Assembly: GCA_050743125.1 (NCBI GenBank)
Contig: JBOGEB010000098.1
Location: 1-15,211, forward strand
From: JBOGEB01 sp050743125
GTDB taxonomy: Bacteria; Actinomycetota; Nitriliruptoria; Euzebyales; Egibacteraceae
Direction of reading: 5' to 3'
Length of the DNA: 15,211 nucleotides
Position numbers and translations under genes: made by a program
Shown here: one piece after another, positions 1-5,978 of the stretch
Numbering within the stretch: the first letter of the stretch is position 1
Layout: every line of letters starts with the position of its first letter
Notes under the pieces: model-generated
Seen by the model: only the letters and a program-made list of their open reading frames with translations
What the model was told of the DNA's origin: nothing
Database searches by the model: none

Positions 1-71
1 CGCATACGTGACGAACCCTGGCCACAAGGGCGAACACCGCCCAAACGACAACGCTATTTCGACCCGGGTAC
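1..71. other. Window edge without a recognisable gene
   Basis: This short stretch lies beyond the stop codon (TAA, 74-72) of the leftward LysM gene. A plus-strand frame is open from base 1 to a TAA at 73-75. It could be the last 24 codons of a gene entering from the left, but its product is not recognisable. No terminator-like hairpin was seen. Confidence 0.3.
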
Positions 72-458
72 TTAAGGCAGCCGGAGCACCATTCCCGGTT
101 CGAGCGCTGTTGCCTTGACGTCGTTGAGGGCGGTCACCTCGGCCACGTATGCCATGGGGTCCTGTGTGGAGGGAGCGTGGGCCAGGGTGAGATCCCACAG
201 CGTGTCGCCCTGGCCGACGACGACGGTGAGCGGCGGGCGGACCGCACGTACGGCATCGGCACGTGCCGGCGCCGTGAACGCGAGCACCACCACGGCGGGC
301 ACGAGCCCCGCAACGATGGCGAGCAGCAGCGTGGCTGTCAGGCGGCGCTGGCGATGCACCGCTTGAGCAGTTCGGGTGCGCCGTCGGGGAGCCCTCCGCC
401 GAACGGCGTCCCGGTCACACCGGCCAACCGCAGAAGCGGGAACGTATGTTCGAATCAT
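72..458 (-). CDS. SOS-controlled LysM membrane protein (ChiZ/DivS/YneA-like, putative division inhibitor)
   Basis: The predicted protein has 128 residues: an Arg-rich cytoplasmic N-terminus (about 1-39), one hydrophobic membrane segment (about 40-61) and an exported C-terminal LysM domain (about 77-127, with GDTLWDL and the closing LEPGMVLRLP). LysM binds peptidoglycan. Divergence from lexA and this topology match mycobacterial ChiZ (Rv2719c), and functionally DivS and YneA, which delay division during DNA damage. That role is inferred here. The frame is open to an ATG at 509, but that codon lies inside a LexA box. The ATG at 458 lies 7 nt after a GATACT -10 box paired with a perfect TTGACA at 17 bp, so a leaderless mRNA starting at 458 is preferred. 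No ribosome binding site precedes either ATG. No hydrolase domain is visible besides LysM. A GTG at 359 would remove the Arg-rich segment. Confidence 0.8.
   Translation of the reverse strand: MIRTYVPASAVGRCDRDAVRRRAPRRRTRTAQAVHRQRRLTATLLLAIVAGLVPAVVVLAFTAPARADAVRAVRPPLTVVVGQGDTLWDLTLAHAPSTQDPMAYVAEVTALNDVKATALEPGMVLRLP
438..453. promoter_or_regulatory. LexA operator (SOS box) 1
   Basis: GGGAACGTATGTTCGA matches the actinobacterial/Gram-positive SOS consensus TCGAAC-N4-GTTCGA at 10 of 12 defined bases. It sits at about +6 to +21 relative to the predicted start site of the leftward LysM gene, inside its first codons. LexA bound here would block initiation or early elongation. Confidence 0.75.
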
Positions 459-464
459 GTCGAC

Positions 465-493
465 AGTATCCGGAGCAGCAGTTCGGTTGTCAA
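465..493 (-). promoter_or_regulatory. Promoter of the LysM gene
   Basis: On the minus strand a perfect TTGACA (493-488) is followed after exactly 17 bp by GATACT (470-465). The expected start site falls on the A of the ATG at 458, giving a leaderless transcript. SOS boxes lie on both sides, at 502-517 upstream and 438-453 downstream. Confidence 0.7.
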
Positions 494-501
494 CACATAT
501 T

Positions 502-517
502 TCGAACATATGTTTGC
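502..517. promoter_or_regulatory. LexA operator (SOS box) 2
   Basis: TCGAACATATGTTTGC matches TCGAAC-N4-GTTCGA at 10 of 12 defined bases, with a perfect left half. It overlaps the -35 region of the lexA promoter and lies just upstream of the -35 of the divergent LysM gene. It could therefore serve lexA autorepression and contribute to control of the neighbour. Confidence 0.8.
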
Positions 518-542
518 TTTCCGGTCACCCTCCTGCTACGGT
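514..542 (+). promoter_or_regulatory. lexA promoter
   Basis: TTGCTT (514-519), a 17-bp spacer and TACGGT (537-542), with a TGC extended -10 directly before it. SOS box 2 covers the start of the -35, as expected for an autoregulated repressor gene. The start site should be near 549, leaving a leader of about 33 nt with an AGGAGG ribosome binding site at 571-576. Confidence 0.6.
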
Positions 543-581
543 CCCTGGAGAACTCAAGCGTAGGACGGTCAGGAGGGGGAG

Positions 582-1214
582 ATGGGGAAGCAGCTCACCA
601 ACCGGCAGCAACGGATCCTGGGGGTCATCCGCGAGGCGGTGGAAACCCGGGGATACCCACCGAGCGTGCGTGAGATTGGCGAGGCCGTGGGCCTCAAGTC
701 GCCGTCGAGCGTGCACAGCCAACTCGCCACGCTCGAGCGGGGCGGGTACCTCCGCCGCGACCCGGCGCGGCCACGCGCCATCGAGGTGCGCTTCGATCCC
801 GACACGGAGCTGTCGATCCCGCCGTCGGCCACCAAGCTCGTCCCGCTGGTCGGTGAGATCGCGGCCGGGGCGCCGGTGCTCGCCGAGGAGCGCGTCGAGC
901 AGGTCTACCCGCTCCCGAAGGAGCTCGTCGGTGATGGGACGCTGTTCATGCTCCGGGTCCGCGGCGAGTCCATGGTCCAGGCCGGCGTGCTCCCCGGTGA
1001 CCTCGTCGTCGTCCGACAGCAGCCGCAGGTCGAGCAGGCAGAGATGTGCGCAGCGCTCATCGACGGCGAGGCGACTGTGAAGTTCTTCCGGCGCACTCGC
1101 TCTGGAGAAGTGTTCCTTGACCCGGCCAACGAAGGCTATGAGCCGATCAGGGTCGGCCCAGAGGCCACCAGTGGGATCCTCGGAAAGGTGGTGGCGGTCA
1201 TGCGGAGCGTGTGA
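582..1214 (+). CDS. lexA: SOS repressor LexA
   Basis: The 210-residue protein represses SOS genes until RecA filaments trigger self-cleavage. The N-terminal winged helix-turn-helix spans about 1-70 (LTNRQQRILGVI, YPPSVREIG, SPSSVHSQLATLERGGYL). The C-terminal S24 peptidase domain carries the cleavage bond A95-G96 in AAGAPVLAEE, nucleophile S130 in VRGESM and general base K167 in EATVKF. All three are offset by 11 from E. coli A84-G85, S119 and K156, so the domain spacing is intact. The ATG is preceded by AGGAGG at 571-576. An SOS box overlaps its promoter, and the divergent gene is a LysM protein as in mycobacteria. Length and motifs are normal for actinobacterial LexA. Confidence 0.97.
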   Translation: MGKQLTNRQQRILGVIREAVETRGYPPSVREIGEAVGLKSPSSVHSQLATLERGGYLRRDPARPRAIEVRFDPDTELSIPPSATKLVPLVGEIAAGAPVLAEERVEQVYPLPKELVGDGTLFMLRVRGESMVQAGVLPGDLVVVRQQPQVEQAEMCAALIDGEATVKFFRRTRSGEVFLDPANEGYEPIRVGPEATSGILGKVVAVMRSV

Positions 1215-1324
1215 CCGACCGTCGTAGTCCGATGGCGTCCCGTTCCTTCAGGGATGGCATAGCCTCGTGGCGTTGCGCTCGAAGGGCGGAGCTTCGGGCA
1301 CGAAACCGCAAGGGGAGAACGCTC
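1215..1324. other. Gap between lexA and the WxG-motif gene
   Basis: These 110 bases hold the ribosome binding site AAGGGGAG (1310-1317) of the next gene. No clear promoter, terminator or SOS box was seen. An in-frame extension of the downstream gene reaches back to 1211, but its codons read like intergenic sequence and it has no ribosome binding site. Confidence 0.4.
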
Positions 1325-1825
1325 ATGGGAACCCGCATCGGCGGCAACCTCGGGGACATCCACGCCACTGCGGGCGTGATGACCGACACCGGGAGCCAGG
1401 CCACGGCGGCCAGCACGAAGGCGTCGCAATTCTCGGAGCAGATGCACGTCCACGTCGATGAGGTCACGAACACGCTCAACACGCACTTCAACGCCACGGC
1501 CGACCAGCTACGGCAGGCAATCCGCCAGGCCAAGGAACGGTTACAGGGCACCGACTGGGAGGGCGCCAGCAAGGCCGAGGCCGATGCGGCTGAGGCGGCG
1601 CTCAACCAGCAGTGCGACCAAGTGCTGACCAACGCGCTTCACTCCACTCAGGACTTCAAGTCGTTCATGCTTGGCCGCGCGCAGGAGTTCGTTTCGATGG
1701 TCAACACCGATTTCAAGACCGTCATGACCAACGTTGAAAGCGCGTATCAGGACCTGGCCAACGCGTCAAAGGCCTTCGCGGAGAACTTGGCCAAGGCCGA
1801 CGAGACGATCAAGTTCCACGGCTGA
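1325..1825 (+). CDS. Helical protein with WxG motif, WXG100/ESAT-6-like candidate
   Basis: The 166-residue protein has no signal peptide or membrane segment and looks almost entirely alpha-helical (Ala, Gln, Asn, Lys and Glu rich, with few Pro or Gly after residue 25). A W78-E-G80 turn between two long helices (about 25-75 and 82-160) resembles the WXG100 hairpin of type VII secretion substrates. It is longer than the usual 100 residues, with extra helix at about 120-160. The sole Cys is C97. The ATG at 1325 is chosen because AAGGGGAG lies 7 nt upstream. No EccC ATPase, other Esx gene or toxin lies nearby, so secretion is inferred only from the motif. It may instead be a coiled-coil or chaperone-like protein. 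Co-transcription with lexA is possible but unproven. Confidence 0.7.
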   Translation: MGTRIGGNLGDIHATAGVMTDTGSQATAASTKASQFSEQMHVHVDEVTNTLNTHFNATADQLRQAIRQAKERLQGTDWEGASKAEADAAEAALNQQCDQVLTNALHSTQDFKSFMLGRAQEFVSMVNTDFKTVMTNVESAYQDLANASKAFAENLAKADETIKFHG

Positions 1826-1949
1826 CACTCTCGTACGCCCCCGGGGAAGGCGCTGGCATTCGGACGCGTCTGCATCCCACCTTGCGGTGTTGCCCGTCGT
1901 CCGAGTAATCCCAATACGCGTCGCGCCCACCCGACCCCGTCGGTCGCAA

Positions 1950-1973
1950 CTTTCCTTCTGATGCAAAGGAAAG
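1950..1973. terminator. Hairpin, possible U-less terminator
   Basis: CTTTCCTT (1950-1957) and AAGGAAAG (1966-1973) form a perfect 8-bp stem with an 8-nt loop, about 125 bases after the WxG gene. There is no T-run on either side. Its position between convergent genes suggests termination, but the stem is not GC-rich. Confidence 0.35.
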
Positions 1974-2010
1974 CGGGATCCGAGCTGCCGCCTTGCCCGT
2001 CTGGCCTACA

Positions 2011-2036
2011 ACGTTCCTTCGGGTCCGGAGGAACGT
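2011..2036. terminator. Hairpin, possible bidirectional terminator
   Basis: ACGTTCCT (2011-2018) and AGGAACGT (2029-2036) form a perfect 8-bp stem around a 10-nt GC-rich loop. It lies between convergent genes and lacks a T-run. Confidence 0.4.
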
Positions 2037-2139
2037 CGCCCACGTACCCGGCAGCAGGACCGCATGCTCAAACACGCTCGAAGATGGCGCCGCTGCGCGA
2101 CGGGCGTAGATCCGATGTGGACGAACTTCCTGTTGGGCC

Positions 2140-2155
2140 ACCAGGCGTACCTGGT
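2140..2155 (-). terminator. Hairpin at the deacetylase stop codon
   Basis: ACCAGG-CGTA-CCTGGT is a 6-bp stem with a tetraloop that starts at the last base of the deacetylase TGA (2157-2155). No U-tract follows on the minus strand. It may terminate or stabilise the 3' end of the long minus-strand operon. Confidence 0.3.
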
Positions 2156-3012
2156 CATCCAGAGGTCAGCAGCTCCTCGAGGGTGACAGGACGAAGGCCA
2201 CGGGTGTGCAGTCCAGGGATGATCTGGCGGAGGGCGGCGGCGGTTGCGGGCGCGTTGGGCGCGCCGTTGAGATGGAAGACCACGATCGACCCTGGCCTGA
2301 TGTGGTCGAGGACGTTGCGCACCACCACGGCGGGATCTGGCTGGAACGGGTCGCCGGAGACGACATCCCAGCCCACGGCCTGCTCACCAGCCTTGTGGAC
2401 CAGGGCGACATCAGACGACTCGTAGCAGCCCCCCGGAAACCGGAAGAACCTTGGCCGTCTGCCGGTGAGCTCCTGCAGAGTCTTGGCGGCATCGACGACG
2501 TCGTGGAGCTTGGCGTCTGAGGAGGTGATCACGTCCAGCCCATAGCACGGGCTGCGGAAGGCAGCGTGGCGAAACGAGTGGTTCTCGATCTCGAATAGCG
2601 GATCGGCGGAGATCCCGCGAAGCAGGTCCGGATACGCGCTGGCCCATAAGCCCGTGGCGAAGATCGTCGCCGGGGTCTTGGTGTTCCGAAGCTCTGCGAT
2701 GATTTCCGGGTCATACCAACGTCGCACGGTCCCCGCACGCAACTGCTTGAGCATCGAGGGGGTCATGTCGGCGTCAAAGGTCAGCGCGACCAACGGCCGA
2801 TCCCGGGAGCCGTGCTTGATGACCTCAGCCGGCCTGGTCGGTGCAGGAAGGGGTCGACCCGTCACCGCGGCCAACGCCGTCGAACCACCGGACGGCGAAG
2901 CCGCAGTGGAGACGCCCGAACCGGGCGGCCTGCCCGGCGAGCAACTTGCCAAGACCAGCGCAAGCCCAGCACAAACCGTCGATGCGAGATGAGCCCGCAG
3001 GAGGTCAGACAA
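2155..3012 (-). CDS. Lipoprotein polysaccharide deacetylase (NodB/CE4 family)
   Basis: The 285-residue protein has a lipoprotein signal: a hydrophobic stretch and lipobox LASC with C24 as the lipidated cysteine. A Ser/Pro/Gly linker runs to about 62. The NodB-type domain (about 74-282) includes TFDAD (D80, D82), HSFRH with metal-ligand candidates H145 and H149, RFFRFPGGCY (the RxPYG-like motif) and the late FHLNG with H247. CE4 enzymes remove N-acetyl groups from peptidoglycan, chitin or related glycans; the substrate here is unknown. The usual second Asp of TFDD is Ala81, as in some divergent actinobacterial members. The start is TTG, since no ATG or GTG precedes the signal peptide. It lies 14 nt after the rpmA stop with only a weak ribosome binding site, so it is probably read from the rplU-rpmA transcript. 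Confidence 0.88.
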   Translation of the reverse strand: MSDLLRAHLASTVCAGLALVLASCSPGRPPGSGVSTAASPSGGSTALAAVTGRPLPAPTRPAEVIKHGSRDRPLVALTFDADMTPSMLKQLRAGTVRRWYDPEIIAELRNTKTPATIFATGLWASAYPDLLRGISADPLFEIENHSFRHAAFRSPCYGLDVITSSDAKLHDVVDAAKTLQELTGRRPRFFRFPGGCYESSDVALVHKAGEQAVGWDVVSGDPFQPDPAVVVRNVLDHIRPGSIVVFHLNGAPNAPATAAALRQIIPGLHTRGLRPVTLEELLTSG

Positions 3013-3026
3013 CGAGCCGAGACCGT

Positions 3027-3278
3027 TCAGCCGGGGACGACGTCCGCGAACTTCCGTTGGCCCCGGTTGCGGTACGAAACGACACCGTCCGCGAGCGCGA
3101 ACAGGGTGTCGTCCCCGCCACGGCCGACGTTGTAACCGGGATGGATGCGCGTGCCGCGTTGGCGGACGATGATCGTGCCGGTCGTCACCGTCTGGCCGCC
3201 GAAACGCTTCACGCCAAGCATCTTCGGGTTGGAATCACGGCCGTTGCTCGACGATCCGCCACCCTTTTTGTGTGCCAT
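3027..3278 (-). CDS. rpmA: 50S ribosomal protein L27
   Basis: The 83-residue protein opens with MAHKKGGGSSSNGRDS, the flexible N-terminus that reaches the peptidyl transferase centre. The conserved core RFGGQTV, GTIIVRQRGTRIHPG, NVGRGGDDTLFAL and DGVV follows. There is no Firmicute-type cleaved N-terminal extension. The TAGGAG ribosome binding site overlaps the TAG stop of rplU, 11 nt upstream, so the two genes are translated from one mRNA. The usual downstream neighbour obg is missing here; a deacetylase follows instead. Confidence 0.97.
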   Translation of the reverse strand: MAHKKGGGSSSNGRDSNPKMLGVKRFGGQTVTTGTIIVRQRGTRIHPGYNVGRGGDDTLFALADGVVSYRNRGQRKFADVVPG

Positions 3279-3289
3279 TTGGCAAACTC

Positions 3290-3601
3290 CTACGCGCTGA
3301 TCTCGTCGATCCGGATGCGGGTGAGGGACTGCCGATGGCCCGCCTTGCGCCGGTACCCGGTCTTGTTCTTGTACTTGAAAACGACGATTTTTGGGCCCTT
3401 CCGCTGGGCAATCACGCTGGCCCTGACCCGCGCGGAGCCGAGCGCGTTCCTGGCGGCGGTGATCTCCCCGTCGTCACCGACGATGAGGACCGGACGCAGC
3501 TCGACGGTGCCGTCGTCGCGGGGCTCCAACACCTCGACGTCGAGCGTGTCCCCGACCGTCACGCGGTACTGCTTGCCTCCGGTCGCGACCACGGCGTACA
3601 T
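3290..3601 (-). CDS. rplU: 50S ribosomal protein L21
   Basis: The 103-residue protein begins MYAVVATGGKQYRV and has the standard L21 core (DTLDVEVL, VLIVGDDG, KGPKIVVFKYKNKTGYRRKAGHRQ). L21 binds 23S rRNA. An in-frame extension to 3667 exists, but the ATG at 3601 is the family start and is preceded by AGGAG (3611-3607). The longer frame would run through the likely promoter and hairpin of the leader. It follows rne and precedes rpmA, the usual order. Its leader carries a promoter and inverted repeat, listed separately. Confidence 0.97.
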   Translation of the reverse strand: MYAVVATGGKQYRVTVGDTLDVEVLEPRDDGTVELRPVLIVGDDGEITAARNALGSARVRASVIAQRKGPKIVVFKYKNKTGYRRKAGHRQSLTRIRIDEISA

Positions 3602-3642
3602 GGGTTCTCCTCGGGACGTGGAAGGGCAACTCAAAAGGGCAT

Positions 3643-3670
3643 AAAAGGACGGCGCGCCCAGGCGCACCGT
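3643..3670 (-). terminator. GC-rich hairpin with U-tract in the rplU leader (possible attenuator or rne terminator)
   Basis: On the minus strand, ACGGTGCGC (3670-3662) and GCGCGCCGT (3657-3649) pair over 9 bp, with one G-U, around the loop CTGG. CC and TTTT (3646-3643) follow. The shape fits an intrinsic terminator with a short U-tract. It sits at the 5' end of transcripts from the predicted rplU promoter and downstream of rne, so it could end rne transcripts or attenuate rplU. Confidence 0.45.
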
Positions 3671-3702
3671 TCGGCGAGTCTAGGGTCGCCACGCCGTCCT
3701 TT
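3644..3702. repeat. 11-bp inverted repeat ahead of rplU
   Basis: AAAGGACGGCG at 3644-3654 is perfectly inverted at 3692-3702, 37 bp apart. In read-through RNA from rne the arms would close a junction holding two smaller hairpins (GGCGA with TCGCC, and GCGCC with GGCGC). The right arm overlaps the -35 of the predicted rplU promoter. Confidence 0.7.
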
Positions 3703-3705
3703 CAA
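3677..3705 (-). promoter_or_regulatory. Candidate rplU-rpmA promoter
   Basis: On the minus strand TTGAAA (3705-3700) is followed after 17 bp by TAGACT (3682-3677), close to the sigma70 consensus. The start site would be near 3670, giving a leader of about 69 nt that begins with a strong hairpin. It would allow ribosomal protein expression independent of the upstream genes. Confidence 0.55.
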
Positions 3706-3760
3706 CTCCTGCCCCCGAGCCGGGTGCACTCACAGATCCAGCCCAGGGGCTTGCCGAGCC

Positions 3761-5968
3761 TCAAGAGAGGATGTCCGTCACCATCTTGCGACCGCGGCCC
3801 TCGCACTCGTCGCAGCGGGTCATGAAGCTCTCCTGCAGGCCTTGGCTGACGTTTTTCCGTGTCATCTGGACCAGGCCGACCTTGGAGATCTCCATCACGC
3901 GGCTCTTGGTCTTGTCACGGGCCAGCTCGCGCTTGAAACGCTTGAGCACCTCCTCACGGTTCGCGGGCAGGAGCATGTCGACGAAGTCGATCACGATGAT
4001 CCCGCCCATGTCCCGGAGCCGGAGCTGCCGCGTGATCTCGACAGCGGCCTCGATGTTGTTCTTCAGAACGGTCTCCTCAAGGTTGTGCTCACCCACGAAC
4101 TTGCCGGTGTTCACGTCGATGACCCACATCGCCTCGGTCTTCTCGACGATGAGGTAGCCGCCGGATTTCAGCCACACCTTCTTCTCGAGCGCGCGGCGGA
4201 TCTGGTTCGTGACCTCATAGGCGTCGAGGATGTTCTGTTCGCCGGAGTAGACGGAGACCCGATCGACTAGCTCAGGGCTCACATCGGCGAGGTAGGTTCG
4301 GACTTGCGCGCCGAGATCCTCGGAGTCGACCACCAGCTCGGTGAACTCCGGCCCGAACACGTCGCGGATCACGCGGATCACGAGGTCCGGCTCCTCGTAC
4401 ACCGGCTCGAGGGGCTTGGCCTTGACGGCCCTTTGGTGGACCTGTTCCCATATCCGTACGAGCCGCGCCACGTCGGCCTCGAGCTGCTCCGCAGTCGCGC
4501 CCTCGGCGGCGGTGCGGACGATCAGGCCGTACTCGTCGGGCTTGATCGCCTTGAGGATCTTACGCAGCCGCTCGCGCTCCTCGTCGGTGAGCTTGCGGCT
4601 GATCCCGAGCATCCCATCGCCCGGCGCGAGCACGCAGTACCGCCCGGCGATCGACAGGTGTTGCGTGAGACGCGCGCCCTTCGTGCCCATGGGATCTTTC
4701 GTGACCTGGACGAGCGCGGCCTGGCCGGGCTTGAGCGTCTGCTCGATGCGCGGCAGCTCGCCGTCCAGGTCAGCCTCGTCATAGTTGACTTCGCCCGCAT
4801 AGAGCACACCGTTGCGGCCCTTGCCGATGTCGATGAACGCCGCCTCCATCCCAGGCAGGACGTTCTGCACACGGCCGAGGTAGATGTTGCCGACGTAGCT
4901 CGTGTCCTGGCGGTGGGTGACGTAGTGCTCGACGAGGACCCGCTCCTCGAGTACGGCGATCTGGGTGCGCTCTAGACCGACGCACACCAGCATCCGGCGG
5001 GGCGGCCCCTCGGTGATCGAGCGGCGGGTCTCCTCGCTCACCCCGCCGAGCACCCGGCGGCTGGTGCGAGCTCGGGTGCTTCGGCCAGCGGCGCGCCCAG
5101 CCGGCCGGCGCGTGCGTGCCTGGAGGCGGGTCGGAGCGGGCTTGTCCGCCTGAGCGGCGGCCTTCGCCATGTCCTCCACGGCCTCGGCGGCAGGAGCGAC
5201 CTCGCTCGTCTCCTCAGCCTGGGTTGGAGGCGTCTCCGGGGTCCCCTCTGGGGTTCCGGACCCCCCCACAGATCCCCTCGTAGCGGTGGCGGACCGGCGC
5301 CCACGTGACCGCCGCCGCGTGCGGCTCATCTTCGGCGCCTGCGCGGGCGCCTTGTCCGCAGCCTCGGCGGGTTCCACGTCCGTCGCGGGTTGCCCGTCCC
5401 CGCCAGGGGCACTCGTGCTCACGACCGCAGTCACGGCCTCGTCCACCCGTGCGGTGCTCCGGCGACGCTGGCGGCGTCGCAGCACCGGCTGCTCGCGCTC
5501 CGTCCCCGTGGGTTCCCCATCCGCACCCCGGTCAGCCGGGGCGGCGGCCGGCTGAGGCTGTGAGGGGCGCTGTGAGGGGGTCCGGAACCCCAGAGGGGAC
5601 CCTGGGGACGCCCCCGCAGGCTCCGGGTTCTCGTTGACGGTGACCCGGAACGGGTCAGTCACGACCGGCCGGCGGGTTCGCGTCCGGACGGTGCGCCGGC
5701 TGTCCGGCTCGTCCTTTGTGAGGGGTCGCGGGGGGACGTCCCCGCTGTTCATCGCAGGCTCGGCTGGCGAGGGCGCAACCGGCTGGGCCTGGGCGGGCTC
5801 CCGGCTGCGTGTGCGCCTGCGGGTCGGCTCCTCCGTCTCCTTCTGCAGCGGCCCCGAAGACACAGGGCGGACACGGGTGCGGGTCCGGGTGCGGGTCTCA
5901 GGTGGAAGGGTTGGGGGGGACGCCCCTGGAGACTCTGGAGGTGTCAGGGATTTGCTTTTTTCGGTCAT
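3761..5968 (-). CDS. rne: Ribonuclease E/G with N-terminal Arg/Pro-rich extension
   Basis: The 735-residue single-strand endoribonuclease acts in rRNA processing and mRNA decay. Residues 1-320 are low-complexity, rich in Arg, Pro, Thr and Ala, with repeated RTRT and RTRRR patches, probably disordered and RNA- or partner-binding. The catalytic part follows: S1 domain at about 355-435 (GNIYLGRVQNVLPGMEAAFIDIG), 5'-sensor/RNase H-like region, and DNase I-like region with metal-binding D618 (VIDVNTG) and D661 (VIDFVDM). The Zn-link is C719-DE-C722. The protein ends 13 residues after it, so the small domain of E. coli RNase E is absent and no C-terminal scaffold exists. The ATG is preceded by AAAGG, 10 nt after the DUF2344 stop. 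GC-rich palindromes interrupt the N-terminal coding region. Confidence 0.95.
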   Translation of the reverse strand: MTEKSKSLTPPESPGASPPTLPPETRTRTRTRVRPVSSGPLQKETEEPTRRRTRSREPAQAQPVAPSPAEPAMNSGDVPPRPLTKDEPDSRRTVRTRTRRPVVTDPFRVTVNENPEPAGASPGSPLGFRTPSQRPSQPQPAAAPADRGADGEPTGTEREQPVLRRRQRRRSTARVDEAVTAVVSTSAPGGDGQPATDVEPAEAADKAPAQAPKMSRTRRRSRGRRSATATRGSVGGSGTPEGTPETPPTQAEETSEVAPAAEAVEDMAKAAAQADKPAPTRLQARTRRPAGRAAGRSTRARTSRRVLGGVSEETRRSITEGPPRRMLVCVGLERTQIAVLEERVLVEHYVTHRQDTSYVGNIYLGRVQNVLPGMEAAFIDIGKGRNGVLYAGEVNYDEADLDGELPRIEQTLKPGQAALVQVTKDPMGTKGARLTQHLSIAGRYCVLAPGDGMLGISRKLTDEERERLRKILKAIKPDEYGLIVRTAAEGATAEQLEADVARLVRIWEQVHQRAVKAKPLEPVYEEPDLVIRVIRDVFGPEFTELVVDSEDLGAQVRTYLADVSPELVDRVSVYSGEQNILDAYEVTNQIRRALEKKVWLKSGGYLIVEKTEAMWVIDVNTGKFVGEHNLEETVLKNNIEAAVEITRQLRLRDMGGIIVIDFVDMLLPANREEVLKRFKRELARDKTKSRVMEISKVGLVQMTRKNVSQGLQESFMTRCDECEGRGRKMVTDILS
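5239..5602. repeat. 27-bp perfect inverted repeat inside rne
   Basis: The arms 5239-5265 and 5576-5602 are exact reverse complements. Each contains GGGGGTCCGG or its complement. Because the same word is read from opposite strands, the arms encode different peptides: GSGTPEGT near residue 237 and GSPLGFRTP near residue 123. That argues for repetition at the DNA level rather than a protein repeat. Confidence 0.85.
5604..5926. repeat. Dispersed GGGGACG(C/T)CCC palindromes in rne
   Basis: Three related palindromes lie in the rne N-terminal coding region: 5604-5614 (GGGGACGCCCC), 5732-5743 (GGGGACGTCCCC, perfect) and 5916-5926 (GGGGACGCCCC). The first directly abuts an arm of the 27-bp inverted repeat. 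They encode ASP, GDVP and GASP segments within disordered sequence. Some recurrence is expected by chance in such GC-rich DNA. Confidence 0.5.
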
Positions 5969-5978
5969 GTTGTTGCCT

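Larger units (their letters stand above)
1826..2154. other. Gene-free region between convergent genes, with hairpins
   Basis: About 330 bases separate the stop of the rightward WxG gene from the stop of the leftward deacetylase. Open frames here (such as minus 1809-2141) have unbiased third positions, and I reject them. The region contains three clean inverted repeats, listed separately, and nothing resembling a tRNA or promoter. Bidirectional transcription termination is the simplest role. Confidence 0.5.

Noticed and set aside
1..75. Open plus-strand frame ending with TAA at 73-75
   Set aside because: Only 24 codons are visible. It may be the end of a gene outside the window, but nothing identifies it.
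459..509. N-terminal extension of the LysM gene to the ATG at 509
   Set aside because: It would place the start codon within an SOS box and include the TTGACA and GATACT promoter elements in the coding region, without a better ribosome binding site.
1809..2141. Minus-strand 110-codon frame between the WxG gene and the deacetylase
   Set aside because: Third positions are not GC-biased like real genes here, it overlaps the end of the WxG gene, it contains both 8-bp hairpins and no domain is recognisable.
3272..4270. Plus-strand frame opposite rplU and the end of rne
   Set aside because: Antisense artefact; the minus strand encodes well-conserved L21 and RNase E/G.
5809..5968. Arg-Thr repeat region of rne read as a separate repeat protein
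   Set aside because: It is continuous in frame with the catalytic domain and has its own ATG and ribosome binding site as the rne start.
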